The position numbers and the translations under genes are program-made. The notes below the pieces were generated by a model, which worked only from the letters and a program-made list of their open reading frames with translations, searched no databases and was not told the origin of the DNA. Below, piece after piece: positions 1-11,408 of a stretch of DNA of 64,000 bases (its first letter is position 1; every line of letters begins with the position of its first letter). The DNA is from Peromyscus leucopus (lineage: Eukaryota; Chordata; Mammalia; Rodentia; Cricetidae), in contig NC_051069.1 in assembly GCF_004664715.2 (NCBI RefSeq), forward strand, positions 70,454,647 through 70,518,646. The letters are read 5' to 3'.

Positions 1-1982
1 GCAGAACACAGCCTTCCTCCATTAGAAACTCACAGATTTTATTTTCTGCTCAATCAAATTCAATTTTGCAACCAGTGTGTTTCACATAAATGAAGCCAGA
101 GGGTCCTGGATCCTATTTTAACCAGGGATGTTTTGATCTCCTATACCTAAGGCAGAGATACAATTCCCTGGGACATTTCTCCTTTTGAAGAAGAAAGATG
201 AAGAGTGACTGACTGACACATATATACATCCAAAGGTCAAGAACACCACTGTGGAGTGAAAAGCCTTGATGATTCAGTGGCCTGTGAAGAAATGTGATTT
301 CCATGTAGGCTAGGAGCAATCTCCTGTCGGGCCATCCTTGCCAATGTGCTGCATTCAGATTCCAGAAGGGAGTACCCTGGGTTAGAACATTAATTAATGA
401 AAGGAATTCCAAGAAGAGTTGTGGAGATGAAAAAGAAAATATTGACGTTAAAACACCTATGGCTTTAGATGTATTCTTTAAGAGCTCTATTACAAATTTT
501 CTCATGCAATAAAAACATTATTGAACTTCTCTTAAGAGAACAGTACTGCAAATCAATTATCATAAAAGCCTTAACATACCAAAGTAAGCATTCTCATGGA
601 AAGAAAGAGGCCAAGTTCTCCAATTTACACTTGCCTTCATTATAATTCATAAGCTTCAGATTTCAGGTTTCTGTTGTTTCTTTTAGGCCTTAGTTGTATG
701 GATTTCTCAGTTGCATTCTGCCCAACCAATTCGCTATCATCAAAGAGACAAAAGCCATGTTTGGTAAGTGTGTATTTGGATTCCTTCAGTTCTGCTGGGC
801 CACAATGTCTAATGCCATAAAGAGAAATGAGGTAGACTAAAGGAAAGAGCTTTTTCTCAATAGCACCACTTACCTAATATCCAAAACAAACAAAATGTTT
901 AAAATCTTTGCCAATAATATTATTAACACGGGTACATTTTGTTACATAAGGTTTCCTTATGCTGTTAATACACACAAAATTCTTTATTATACAGAGAAAG
1001 AGAACTTAATTTCTAAAACAGACAACATATGTTTATTAGAGGCTTATTCTCTTAATGTTTTTTTTTTCATATACACACACACAGTGAATGGGAAATCAAA
1101 TTGTAAATGATTTTCCAAAAGAATTTTATCTTCTAAATGACTGTAATATTTTATAATAGCGTACTTGTGTGGATTCCAAGCAAATATTTTCATCCCCTGA
1201 TGTCAAAGCATTATTATTTCTTGGTTTGTTTAGAAGTTTGCTTCTGTAAGTCACCTTTTACTTATGTGTTAGAAACGCCCTTCATAGAAATGTATTAGAA
1301 ATCATTCTAGGTACTGTGAGACAAAACAGAATGAGACACACTCTACATCATGATACTCAGTAGGAATTCAGATGTGTATAGGCATTCAGGAATGAAAGAG
1401 GTTGTATAATTTAATATTTTTATTAAGTTACCACATTAATAATATACCTGGGGTGATTAATATGTTAATACATTATATTAATTAATATAAAGTCCTGGCA
1501 AGGTTCCCTCTTGGATTCTTGGTGCTATTATGGATAGGAAAAGGAGAGGATCTACCTTCTACATTGTAAATGTAGACAGATGATCCATCAAAGAGGGGAA
1601 TTTGATTCACTCTGTCATAAACGTTAAATGAATCAGGTTGCCAAAGCCAACAGACTGAATTCTATACCATGGAAGTACCTGAGAAGGTGATATTTAGAGA
1701 CACATAAATTTCCCATTTTGATGAATATCCAATGGAAATATTAAAAGAAAATAACATGGTCAGATATTATCAGTCATTATAATTTACATTCCATGTGTGA
1801 TTAAAACCCAAATTACCTCTTTATGGTTTTCTGAATATTAAACATCAAATCAGGAGCTTGATTAGATGTTATAATGTTTTTTCATACCAAAAAATTAATG
1901 AATTAACTAAAATTACTTCTGCCTCCATTCTATACATCATGTATTATATAACTGTGGCTTTTTGTTTGAAATTATCTGTTTA
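1..1982. other. Unassigned AT-rich DNA
   Basis: I see no gene and no repeat family I can name here. The segment is AT-rich with short A/T runs and a short CA run near 1073-1083. A 130-codon open frame on the minus strand (505 down to 113) has no signal, domain or motif I recognise and no detectable splice context. I regard it as a chance open frame or part of an unrecognised decayed element. Confidence 0.5.
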
Positions 1983-2386
1983 GGGAAAGTAACATATGAG
2001 TTGGTAAAATGCTTGCTTAGTATTCACAAAGCTAATCACAGGTCAGTGAATCTAAACCTGAGGGTCAAATGCCTTTGGGGTTGCATGTCTGGTATTTACA
2101 TTAAGATAAATAACAGTAGCAAAATTAAAGTTATGAAGTGGAAATGAAATAGTTTTATGGTTGGGGGTCACCACAACATGAGGAACTGTACTGAAGGGTT
2201 ACAGCATTAAGAAGGTTGAGAACCACTGCTTTGGGATCAATACACATAACTGCAAAATGGGTACAATGGAGCAAACCTGTAGTTTGAGTTCTCAAGAGGT
2301 AGAAGCAAGTTCAAGGTCATCCTTAACTATATAGCTGGTTAGAGGTATACCTGAACTAAAAGAGACCTGTTCTCAAGAATAAATAT
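1983..2386 (+). mobile_element. B4 (RSINE1-type) SINE split by URR1
   Basis: The left part (1983-2043) looks like the ID/tRNA-related head of B4: 'gagttggtaaaatgcttgc' followed by 'tattcacaaagc'. The right part (2229-2386) looks like the B1-like half: 'caagttcaaggtcatcc', then 'ctatatagc' and a 'gagacctgttctcaag' end. Between the halves lies a complete URR1 DNA transposon. B4 is a composite, non-coding SINE of rodents made by L1 machinery. The copy is strongly diverged, so the exact ends are approximate. Confidence 0.7.
2044..2228 (+). mobile_element. URR1: URR1 non-autonomous hAT-Charlie transposon
   Basis: A 185-bp element with hAT-type inverted ends. It begins 'cagtgaatctaaacctgag' and ends 'ggttgagaaccactg', the complement of the usual CAGTGGTTCTCAACC end. 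The middle carries the diagnostic 'ggttgggggtcaccacaac' and 'aacagtagcaaaattaaag' stretches of URR1. It codes for nothing and would have needed a hAT transposase in trans. The 8 bases on each side (tcacaggt / ctttggga) are only loosely alike, as expected for an old hAT duplication. It is inserted into a B4 SINE, so it is younger than that SINE. Confidence 0.88.
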
Positions 2387-3039
2387 CTTGGCTCCTAAAT
2401 ACCTGCTGTGAATGTATTGCTGTGGATTAGTTTCTAATGAGTGTTTACTGCGATCAGAGACTACTCTGTCTCTAGGCATGCTAGGTTTCTATTTCTGCCT
2501 CTGTGTCTTTCAGAGGATAGCCCAAAGGCAGAGGATAGTCTTATAAACTGGAAATATATTTTCCTACTGAGAAATGAAAGACTAACATAACGTTCTCCAG
2601 TCTGAGTCAACTTGCTGTGATCTCAATAAGAACCATGTCATGAAGATGCAAGCTCTGGAAATTTGGAGTCATGTCTGCTCCACTTACTATATTCCAGTGT
2701 CCACAGCAGCATCCAGCTAATAACATGTGATCATTTCATATTTATTTTAAAGTTACTCATTAAAAAGTAAATAGCCCATGGCTTCCCAATTATAGAGGGC
2801 GTATCATTTAACCTTTCTGTTCCCAGAATCCGATGAATTAAAACAAATGTGGTTCTCATAACATGTGGTACTCATAAATAAGTGATCATTAAAGATAATG
2901 TGATAGATACAATAAAATACAATGTAATAATTCATGTCTGAAATTTTTGCATAAAAGGCAAGTTATAAAAATGAAGTTTAAAAAAGTATATGAAGAAAAT
3001 GATGGGTGGTGATGTTTTACATGGATTTTCTTCACTTTA
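2387..3039. other. Unassigned DNA between B4 and L1
   Basis: No gene or recognisable repeat. The sequence is AT-rich with no long open frame and no promoter-like or CpG-rich segment. Confidence 0.45.
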
Positions 3040-3540
3040 TTTTTTATTTCATCTTAAAAATTCATTCTTTGAGAATTTCTTATATTATATATATAAAATG
3101 AAATATGGCAATAACTACTCTCTATATCCTCATCCCAAATCCCTGCAGAACCCTTTCAACACCCCCAATACCTTCATGTCTTCTTTTATACTTTTAATAG
3201 CTCACTGGGTTGTTGCCTAAGCATGAATGAGTATGAGACTACTGGATCATGAGCAACCTGCCAATGGCCACAACTCCTCAAAGAATGTTTGTCTTTCTCC
3301 CAACACCTATTAGTAGCCAATGCTTTATTAGCAAGTGGTGTGGCTTCATGAGATTCTCCCCTGATCCATGATGGAATTTTGGCTACCTTGATTTCTGTAG
3401 GTCTTCTGCAGGAAATCAGAGCTCCTGTGCATTCCTGAATGTGATAGCCATGCCATCCCCAAAAGTCAGCTTTTCACAGTGCTCCTCTCCATCACACACT
3501 TCTTACATTCTTTATCAACTGGACTGTCAAGGCTCAGAGA
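3040..3540 (-). mobile_element. Old L1 (Lx-like) 3' UTR fragment
   Basis: Antisense to an L1 3' UTR type common in rodents. Recognisable steps are a 'gagaatttcttatattatat' start, a segment like 'cccactgggttgttgccta', 'acctgccaatggccacaac', and the 'cacagtgctcctctccatc' block followed by a 'cttacattcttt' word. The same block order recurs at 54.5 kb and 55.8 kb. It is heavily diverged and non-coding, so only the 3' untranslated part survives. Confidence 0.65.
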
Positions 3541-3865
3541 ACACGCAGAGAAAGAAGTGCAGCTAATAAGTGAATAAGTGTAACTAGTAAGGATTATAGG
3601 AAATTTTAGAATGGGACAGAGGGTTGTAGTAAGTGAAGAAGTTTTTAAGGTAGCCTCATGAAAAGTAACTTCAGGCAGAAGTAGTGTGCTCAAATCACCA
3701 GCTCAAGAATAAACTTGTCAAGATCAGGAAAGCACAGTTGAGGTGGGATGAGTCAGTAGAAGATAGGAGTCAGTTTCAAAAATGCACACTAGAGGTGAGA
3801 CAGGAAGCATCTTTGTGATGATATAAGAGAATTTAGATTTTATTCTGTCACTAGAAAGCTGGGAT
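3541..3865. other. Unassigned DNA
   Basis: No gene or repeat recognised. Minus-strand open frames of 75 and 93 codons overlap here, but they carry no recognisable domain. The second runs into the adjacent antisense B1, which explains its length. Confidence 0.4.
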
Positions 3866-4002
3866 ATCAGTTGGGTATGATGGTTCACATCTGTAATACC
3901 AGCATTTGGGAGGCCAAGGAAGAAAGATAATGAGATCAAGAGCAGCCTTAGGCTACATAATGAGTTTGAGGACAGCCTAAGAATACATAGTGAAATCATA
4001 TA
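3866..4002 (+). mobile_element. Old B1 SINE (proto-B1 type)
   Basis: 7SL-derived SINE. The A-box side reads 'gggtatgatggttcacatctgtaataccagc' in short pieces, followed by 'gggaggccaagg' and the 'gagtttgaggacagcct' B-box side. It is diverged by many substitutions and belongs to an early B1 type rather than the young cricetid B1 seen at 14.6 kb. Confidence 0.75.
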
Positions 4003-4487
4003 CATGAAAATAAGAAAAAAAATCTTGGGAAACAGAATAAGGAAACATAATTTTGATATGTAAAAAATTGCCAGCTATATGGAGAAAACTAGTAATGGAA
4101 GATATAAGCAATAAATAAGTGGTATAGTTAACACTAAAGTGACTCTACATCTGCACATTAAGACAGAATTAGACTCCATGGATAGCAGGTGTAGAATGGA
4201 ATGTGATTTTTAATTTTGCAGGTGTTTCCATTAATGTTGGGAACATTCGAGTCTATTGGTAATGAAAGATGAATAAAACTCTATGCTTATAATTGTGTAA
4301 ACTTGTATTTTATTGTGTGAATTGAATTTTGACTTGTATTTCACAGTCAATAGCTACTCAAGGGATTTTTTATCTATGATCTTATGTGTCTCAGTAGTTG
4401 AAAATGGAAGAGAAAATTTCTCTCCAAATGCCAAAAATAAGACCTGCCATTAGGGTACAGGTAGATCAATGGTCAACTTGATAGCTT
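4003..4487. other. Unassigned DNA
   Basis: AT-rich sequence without a recognisable gene or repeat, immediately 3' (in element terms) of the MaLR provirus that follows. Confidence 0.4.
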
Positions 4488-5092
4488 TGGTCTTAGGGTT
4501 TCTGTTACTGCGAAGAGACACCATGACCATAGAAACTCTTATAAAGGAAAACATTTACTTGAGGCTGTCTTATAGTTTCAGAGGTTTAGTTCATTATCAT
4601 CATGGCAAGAAACATGGCAGTCTTTAGGCAGCAATGATGCTGGAGAAAGGCTGAGAGTTCTATATCTTGATCTGCAAGCAACATTAAGATACACTGCGTG
4701 CCATACTGGATATATCTTAAGCATATATGAAACCTCAAAGCCTGCCTCCACAGTGACATACTTCCTCAAAGGCCACACCTACTCCAACAAGGCCATATTT
4801 CCTAATAGTGGTACTCCCTATGGACCAACTATTCAAACATATGAATCTATGGGGGACATACTTATTCAAACCACCACATTACACATCCTGGCCTCCATAG
4901 GCTTATTGCCATAACACAATGCAAAATGTGTTTAGTCCAACTTCAAAAATCCCCATGGTCTATAACAGTATCAAACTTATTTAAAAGTTCAAAGTTCATT
5001 CTCTTCTAAGAGTCATGCAACTTCTTAATTGTAATCTCCTGTAAAATCAAAATACAAAACAATTCCCAACATATAATGACACAGGATATACA

Positions 5093-5464
5093 TTACCATT
5101 CCAAAATAGAGGTAAGGAAAATAGTGAGGAAATACTGGACCAAAGCAAGACAGAAAACCAGCTGGGCAAACTCCAAACTCTGCATCTCAATGTTGATGTC
5201 AAAGCACTCTTCAGATCTCCAACTCCCTTCATCTTTGTTGACTGTAACACAATTCTTTCTCTTGGGCTGGTTCCACCCACTGTTAACAGCTCTCCTTGGC
5301 AGGTATCCCATGACTCTGGCATTTCCAACATATTGTGGTTTACAAGGCAATCCAGGCTTCACCTTCACAGCTTCACACAATGACATCCCTGGGCCTCCAT
5401 TAAGGGATACTCCTGACATATGAATGGCCTCAGCAGCTTCTTTAGTCACAGAGGGAAATTCCAT
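5093..5464 (-). pseudogene. Open frame in MaLR internal region (123 codons)
   Basis: An uninterrupted frame inside the MaLR internal region. MaLRs are generally regarded as non-coding, and I see no gag, protease, polymerase or envelope motif. A frame in the second MaLR provirus (32609-32896, plus strand) gives an alignable peptide: both contain MGYLP, then about 45 residues later an EMQ-LE-AQLVF-LALVQYF pattern. This shows homology of the DNA and a shared reading frame. It does not prove that a protein is made. There is no evidence of a host gene here. Confidence 0.3.
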
Positions 5465-5615
5465 AACTACTTTCTTCTATCCTTTACTCTAGAGCCAGAA
5501 TGAAATGGCCAAAGGTGCCCAGTTCTGCTGCTTGCTTGTGCTGGAACACTGCCCCCTTGTTCAATTATGTCTTCCCCAGCTTTCTCTTTTCAATGGCTTC
5601 CTTTATTGCCTAAAC

Positions 5616-5735
5616 TTGGCTGTCCTTGAAATTTCTCTGTAGACCAGGGTGGACTCAAACACAGAGATATGCCATCATCCTCTGCCTTCTGAAATGCTGG
5701 GGTTAAAGGTATACACCACCACACCCAGTTATAAG
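5616..5735 (-). mobile_element. B1 SINE inside MaLR internal region
   Basis: Antisense B1: 'tgtagaccagggtggactc', then 'acagagatatgcca', 'tgctggggttaaaggtata' and 'caccaccacaccca'. It interrupts MaLR internal sequence that resumes on both sides, so it inserted after the provirus did. Confidence 0.75.
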
Positions 5736-5920
5736 CTTTCTTTAATTCTTTTACAAGTTAGATGCTTAACCATGTGGGGTCTTGCCATGAGGTCACTGAA
5801 AGGACCAGGCAGATGCCATAACAGGCTGCTCAGTCTTCTCTTAGAGATCAGGCCTCAATTCCAATCTCCTGAGACTTGAGCAAGCAGTTTCTGGAAGAGC
5901 TATGAACAAAAGACACAGTC

Positions 5921-6379
5921 CTTGTAGTAGCTCCCTTTCTGCATGTATTCTGACTGCTCAAGGTTCAGCCAATTGTTTACTGTCTGGGACCCATCACCAA
6001 CTTAGAGCTACATGCATGGGTTAATGTAAAAGCCTGGGCCACTGAGCCAGCCCCCACAGTCAGTACATGTTAGGCCAGCCAGCCTCCATGGTAGCTCAAG
6101 GACAAAGCCTGACTTGTCCAGGCCTGACAAAAAATGGGTAACTGTAACCTTCAACTAACCCTAACCAATTAAAAGTTACTAACGTGATTGCCACTAGCAT
6201 AAACCTATCCTGAGTCTATTCCTATGTATTCTGTAGACCCCTTGCTTTAAAAACTATTGCTACACCCATTGCTGCTGCATCAGACAGATGGAGAGTCTCA
6301 AGTTAACTCATAATAAAAAGACTCTTTACTTTTGCATTGGATATGGTCTCTCTGTGGTCTTTGGAGGACTCTAGGTACA
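5921..6379 (+). mobile_element. ERV1-like solo LTR inside MaLR
   Basis: A 459-bp LTR-like segment. It starts at or just before 'tgtagtagctccc'. It has a polyadenylation signal in 'cataataaaaagactcttt' and a U5-like 'ggtctctctgtggtctttgg' stretch, and ends 'tctaggtaca'. A 6-bp direct repeat ACAGTC flanks it (5915-5920 and 6380-6385). The overall look, with R/U5 after AATAAA and a CT-rich U5, suggests a gammaretrovirus-like (ERV1) LTR. I do not know the family name. It sits in the internal region of the MaLR provirus, so it is younger. Confidence 0.65.
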
Positions 6380-6387
6380 ACAGTCAC

Positions 6388-6873
6388 TGTGGTGATATTT
6401 TATTTGTGCTGAAATGTGGTGATATTTATATGTTAATAAATAAAGTTTGTCTAGAGATCAGAGGAAATAGCAAACCATTTTAGGTAACCACAAAAGTCAG
6501 GCAATGGTAGTACATGCCTTTAATCCAATTACTTGGCAGGTAGAGTCTCTGTGTGTTCAAGGCCACACTAGGAAACAGAGCCAAGCCTGGTGACACACAC
6601 CTTTAATCCCAGTGCCAACCATAGAGACCTGAAGGTCTGTACAGACAGGCAGTGACAAAGAAGTGAGGTAGCTGGACTAAAGCCAATGAGAGGGCAGAAC
6701 AGCAATGGAATAAAGGTGTGGGCACACAGGAAGTAGCTCACTTTGGAAGCTGCGGCATGGTGAGATAAGGTTAGCTGTTGGCTATTCCTTTTTCCTTGAT
6801 CTCTAAGGCTTTCACCCCCATATTTGGCTCTGTGTGTTTTATTTAATAAGATCGCTTACAAATTCATTTACAT
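6388..6873 (+). mobile_element. SINE-bearing LTR, family 'B', copy 1
   Basis: Starts 'tgtggtgatattttatttg', has 'aataaataaagtttg' near the start, and ends around 'gatcgcttaca...atttaca'. A likely 6-bp TSD AGTCAC is at 6382-6387 and 6874-6879. Between these, two B1-like pieces lie in sense orientation: 'ggcaatggtagtacatgcctttaatcc', split here as 'ggcaatggtagtacatgc' plus 'ctttaatcc', and later 'cacacacctttaatcccag'. Then come 'ccaatgagagggcagaac' and 'acacaggaagtagctc', which are shared by all copies. Four other copies lie in the window (11409, 25150, 25929, 46690). It is non-coding; I read it as a solo LTR of a cricetid ERV. The family name is unknown to me. Confidence 0.7.
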
Positions 6874-7477
6874 AGTCACCACTCCCTTTATTCCGTTTCT
6901 TAATCTGTTTATTTCCTTGAACACAGGATTTAGTTCCATTTCACTTACCGGTGCTCCTTTTCTCCTCAAATTTTACGTATTGTATTTTTCCTTGCTCAGC
7001 TTACTCCTTTTCATTATAGATCTTCGTAAGAGTGAACACTAATAACCATAGAACAGAGTCAATTCTATGATGTTTTGAGATTTCCTCTGCAGATGTAATT
7101 AATCTGAAACTTCACTTTAGCCTCAGGTAGAGTTTTTGGACAAAGGTAGAAAGTATCCATATTCTTCACCAAATTTCACAAGACCTTTCTCTAGGCCACA
7201 TACTAACATTCTTCTCTGAAACCTTTTGAGCTAGTGTCCTACAGTTCAAATCACCCTCAGCACCACTGTCTTCCATGCCCCTACTAGGATGGCTCATTAA
7301 GCCCTACTTAAGGATTCAACCTCTTTTTTAATTCAAGGTCCTAAGTCCATATTCCTCCAAACAAACACATGGCCATGCTTATCACAGCAATAACCAAGTC
7401 CCTGATATCAAGTTCTGTCTTACAAAGGGTTTCTATTGCTGTGAAGAGACACCATGATCATAGCAATGCTTATACTT

Positions 7478-8415
7478 TGTTACTTTCTTGAACATTCAAA
7501 CATGTTGTACACCAATTTGTGATTGAAATCACCACTATAACAAGAGTTTCCTGGGTGAAAATTAATGAGCTGCTTACAGAGTTGATCCTCAGGGATATGC
7601 TTAATTTTATTTTCCACTCAAATCTATACAGACATCTTACATAATGCAATTAGAATCATTAAATACCACATACTAAGAATAACAAAGAAAACACACTGTA
7701 CATGAAGATTCCAACAACAACAGCAACAAAATAGCCAGTGTGGGTATCAAATGCTTTTGTGGCTTCTTTCCCAGCCAAGTAATTATCAGTGAAGTCATGT
7801 GTGGAAAATTTGCTGCATACAGAATTTCTGAAGCTGTTGCTGAATCAAAAATTAATGAAAACAATTTGTGGTATGCAAGGCTTTAATTAGTCAAACCAGA
7901 AGAATGACTATTTGCATTGATATGACAAGAATTCTAACTGGATATTTTAAATTAGGACATGCCATCATGTAAATAGCTGAATTGGTTATTTTAGTCTACA
8001 ACATTTAGAAAGGTGGATTCTTTTAGTTAGCATGGCACCATTCAATTATTCAAGTCTGTAACTATTGAATATCTCCTTCATAGAAATTCTTCTTAAGGTT
8101 AATATATAGAATATGACTCTGTTTGTCTTTTGGTTTGGGGCATTATGATACTTTTATTAATACAACAAATGATCTTATAATTTATACAGCTCTGCATCAA
8201 TCTTGTTAACATTCATGCTATATTTAATTTGGTACATTATTTTCCAAGTAATCTTTCATTATTAATAACTTTTGCCACCAGTATAGAAACTGAAGGTAAA
8301 AAGATCATATCTAGTTCAAGATTCATAAGACACATAGTACTGATATAAAAAAAAGTCTTGGAGGAATGAAAATACAAACTAAAATCTATAGTGTCATTAA
8401 TATTGAATTTTAAAA
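7478..8415. other. Unassigned AT-rich DNA
   Basis: No gene or repeat family that I can name. The sequence is AT-rich with frequent stop codons in all frames. Confidence 0.4.
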
Positions 8416-10279
8416 AATAATTTGAATTTATTTGCAGCCTTCTACACGTTGACCTGCTAGAAGAGAAAGTAGGAAGGCGTCTTGAACGCATTGGCATAGG
8501 AGATCACTTCCTAAATATAACACCAGTAACACAGACACTGAGAGAAACAATCAGTCAATGGGACCTCTTGAAACTGAGAAGCTTTTGTAGATCAAAGGAT
8601 ACGGTCAACAAGGCAAAGTGACAGCCTACAGAATGGGAAAAGATCTTCACCAACCCCACATCTGACAGAGGACTGATATCCAGAATATATAAGGAACTCA
8701 AGAAATTAGACATCAAAATGACCAACAGTCCAATTGAGAAATGGGCTTTAGAACTAAACAGATAATTCTCAACAGAGGAAACTCAAATGGCTGAAAGACA
8801 TTTAAGGAATTGCTCAACATCCCTAATCATCAGGGAAATGCAAATCAAAACAACTCTGAGATACAACCTTACACCTGTCAGAATGGCTAAGATCAAAAAC
8901 ACTGAAGACACTTTATGCTGGAGAGGATGTGGAACTAGGAGAACTCTCCTCCACTGCTGGTGGGAATGCAAGCTTGTACAACCACTTTGGAAATCAATAT
9001 GGCGCTTTCTTAGAAATTGGGAATCAATCTCCCCCAAGATCCAGCTATACCACTCTTGGGCATATACCCAAGAAATGCTCCATCATGCCACAAGAGCACT
9101 TGCTCAGCTATGTTCATGTCAGCATTGTTTGTAATAGCCAAAACCTGGAAACAACCTAGATGCCCTTCAACTGAAGAATGGATAAATAAATTGTGGCACA
9201 TATACACAATGGAATACTACTCAGCAGAGAAAAACAATGACATCATGAGGTTTGCAGGCAAATAGATGGATCTAGAAAAAATCATCCTGAGTGAGGTAAC
9301 CCAGACTCAGAAAGACAAATATGGTATGTACTCACTCATAGGAGGATGCTAGATGTGGAACAAGGATGACTGGACTGCTACTCACATCACTAGTGAGGCT
9401 ACCTGGAAAACAGGATCCCAAGAAAGACACGGAGAAATGGATGAGATCCACATGAACAGCCTGGACATGAGTGGGAGCAATAAAGGGTGAGGGTGGAGGG
9501 AAAGAGAGTGGGAGATCCTAGCTGGATCAAGAAAAGAGTGGGAGAACAAGGAATAGGAGACCATGGTAAATGAAGACCACATGAGCAAAGGAAGAAACAA
9601 AGAGCTAAAGAGGCCCACAGAAATCCACAAAGATACCCCCACAAAAGACTGCTGGCAATGGTCGAGAGACAGCTGGGACTGACCTACTCTGGTGATGGGA
9701 TGGCCAAACACCCTAATAGTTGTGCCAGAAACCCCATCCAAGGACTGAGGAATCTGGATGCAGACATCTACGGCTAGGCCCCGGGTGGAGCGCTGGGAGT
9801 CTAATTAGTGAGAAAGAGGACGGTTTATATGAGCGAGAATGGTTGAAACCAAGGTTGGATAAAGAACAGGGACAAATAACCAAACGAATGGAAACACATG
9901 AACTATGAACCAAAGGCTGAGGGCCCCCAACTGGATCAGGCCCTCTGAATAGGTGAGATAGTTGATTGGCTTGATCTGTTTGGGAGGCATCTAGGCAGTG
10001 GTACCAGGTGTAGGCTCGTTGCATGATTTAGCTGTTTGAAACCTGGGACTTATGCAGGGATGCTTGGCTCAATCTGGGAGGAGGGGACTGGACCTGCCTG
10101 GACTGAGTCTATCAGGTCGATCCCAGTCCTAGGGGGAGACCTTGATCTGGAAGAGGTGGGAGTGGGGGATGGGCTGGGGGGAATGGGAGGGGGGCAGGAA
10201 GGGAGAGAATAAGGGAATCTGTGGCTATTATGTAGAACTGAATAGTATTGTAAAATAAAAAAATAATAATTTGAATTTA
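8416..10279 (+). mobile_element. 5'-truncated L1 (ORF2 end plus 3' UTR) with TSD
   Basis: The insertion body is 8431-10264, flanked by the 15-bp duplication AATAATTTGAATTTA at 8416-8430 and 10265-10279. The target is preceded by TTTTAAAA, as expected for the L1 endonuclease. The body holds the C-terminal part of ORF2 up to about 9270, the 3' UTR with a G-rich tract at 10156-10210, and an A-rich tail. ORF2 is dead: in-frame TGA near 8620 (a CGA-to-TGA type change) and TAA near 8760, plus frame breaks after 9000. Conserved C-terminal words such as '[17 protein letters not shown]' and '[17 protein letters not shown]' identify it. The other three L1 insertions with matching 3' ends (17.2, 43.0 and 60.5 kb) belong to the same or a close family. 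Confidence 0.93.
8434..9270 (+). pseudogene. L1 ORF2 C-terminal remnant (broken)
   Basis: Remnant of the L1 ORF2 protein, which in intact elements carries endonuclease, reverse transcriptase and a cysteine-rich C-terminal domain. Only the last part is present because the insertion is 5' truncated. Short readable stretches are spread over different frames (8787-9134 in one, 9017-9265 in another), which shows at least one frameshift near 9020. Two stop codons precede them. It cannot make a functional protein. Confidence 0.9.
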
Positions 10280-10454
10280 ATATAATTTTAAGAAAAATTC
10301 TATTGGACTTTTAGAATTAAACTAGACAAAACATTCCAATTGTTTATGTATTAGAATAAATGAAGGCATAGGAAAAGGGAACAGTACATATAGTACCTGT
10401 TATACAAATGTAAGGACCTAATTAGGTCCTTGTAAAATTAGGTCCTGTGTAAAA

Positions 10455-10672
10455 TCCTAGCACAATAGAACACATCTGAAATTTTAGTTCTGGGACATGA
10501 AGATAGGATGATGCCTGGAACTCATTAGTTATTCAGGCTATCTAATCTATTAACTCATTGTTCAATGAGAGATCCTCTCTCAAAAGATAGGTAGAAAATA
10601 ATGAAGGAAAATAATGCATATCAACTTCCACCTTCCATATCATCCCTACACAAAACAAATAAAAAAAAGATA
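10455..10672 (+). mobile_element. B4 SINE, 3' half
   Basis: Matches the B1-like and tail part of B4. The sequence is 'cacaatagaacacatctg', 'tgatgcctggaactcatta', 'ttcaatgagagatcctctctc', then the characteristic A-rich tail with 'aacttccaccttccatatc'. Just upstream (10431-10463) a 16-17 bp unit 'aattaggtccttgtaa' is tandemly repeated with changes. Confidence 0.6.
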
Positions 10673-10874
10673 TTCTCAAAACATTGAGAGGTAAGAAGAA
10701 TCAGCAGGAATGTACCTTTCCCAGATGACATCTGTTAATACAGCTGTGACTGCATAATACACTTGGCAAGTCATTGCAACAGAGCAAATAGCATGAAAAA
10801 AGGACCTTTGCAATGTTGAAATACAAGTAGTTTCATTGCTATGTTCAGTTAGTGGAATAATAGAAGTATATTTT

Positions 10875-11045
10875 TACCTAGGGCACTGTGACGTATCTAG
10901 ACTCACGTTCTTGACCTCATTAATGGGTTCAGGCACAAGTCCCATCTCATGATGGAGACCATAAATTTAATCCAAAAAAAAAAAGGTTGGTTACTTCCAT
11001 ATCATTTGTTCCACTATTGAGCTAGTAGGTATATTTCTCAAAGGT
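10875..11045 (-). mobile_element. Old L1 3' UTR fragment
   Basis: Antisense L1 sequence of the same kind as 37.5 kb: 'gacgtatctagactcacg', 'ttcttgacctcattaatgg', 'ggttggttacttccatatc' and 'agctagtaggtatatttctc'. An A-rich run of 12 interrupts it. Diverged and non-coding. Confidence 0.65.
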
Positions 11046-11408
11046 TAAAATATAACAATATTCTTAATGAAGTTATAATCTAATACATTTAAACCACAAT
11101 TGAGCGAGAAATCATTAGACAATGGTCAACTAATTATAAAAGTACAATAAAATCAATATAACTATGACTTATCAAACTTTGTTTCATTCTGAATTAAATG
11201 CCTAAAAATCTGATCTCAGAATTACAAAAAGAAGTTGTTAAGAATAATTCCTTGGATTCCATCTCCGCCATTTATTTTGTAAGCTTCATACAATCACTTT
11301 ATCACTTTTGCAGAAGAAATTGTCTGAGAAATTTAGCAAATTGGCCCACAATATATAGAGAAAAATAAGGTGTATCAAACTTAAAGTCAAAATTTCCTGT
11401 ATATCAAA

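Larger units (their letters stand above)
4488..7477 (-). mobile_element. MT-type ERVL-MaLR provirus with nested insertions
   Basis: A minus-strand MaLR element. The 3' LTR is at 4488-4878: on the plus strand it starts 'tggtcttagggtttctg', continues 'gaagagacaccatgaccat', and ends 'ccaccaca'. Internal sequence follows at 4879-5914 and about 6880-7415, ending with the leader-like 'cctgatatcaagttctg'. A 5' LTR remnant of about 60 bp at 7416-7477 repeats 'gggtttctattgctgtgaagag'-type sequence. MaLR internal regions are non-coding and were mobilised by ERVL proteins. Three later insertions interrupt it: a B1 (about 5616-5735), an ERV LTR (5921-6379) and a SINE-bearing LTR (6388-6873). Taking these out leaves roughly 1.9 kb, a plausible near-full length. 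Which MaLR subfamily (MT or ORR1) is my judgement from memory of consensus words. Confidence 0.82.

Noticed and set aside
113..505. 130-codon minus-strand open frame
   Set aside because: No motif, signal or homology that I know; one such frame is expected by chance in 64 kb of AT-rich DNA.
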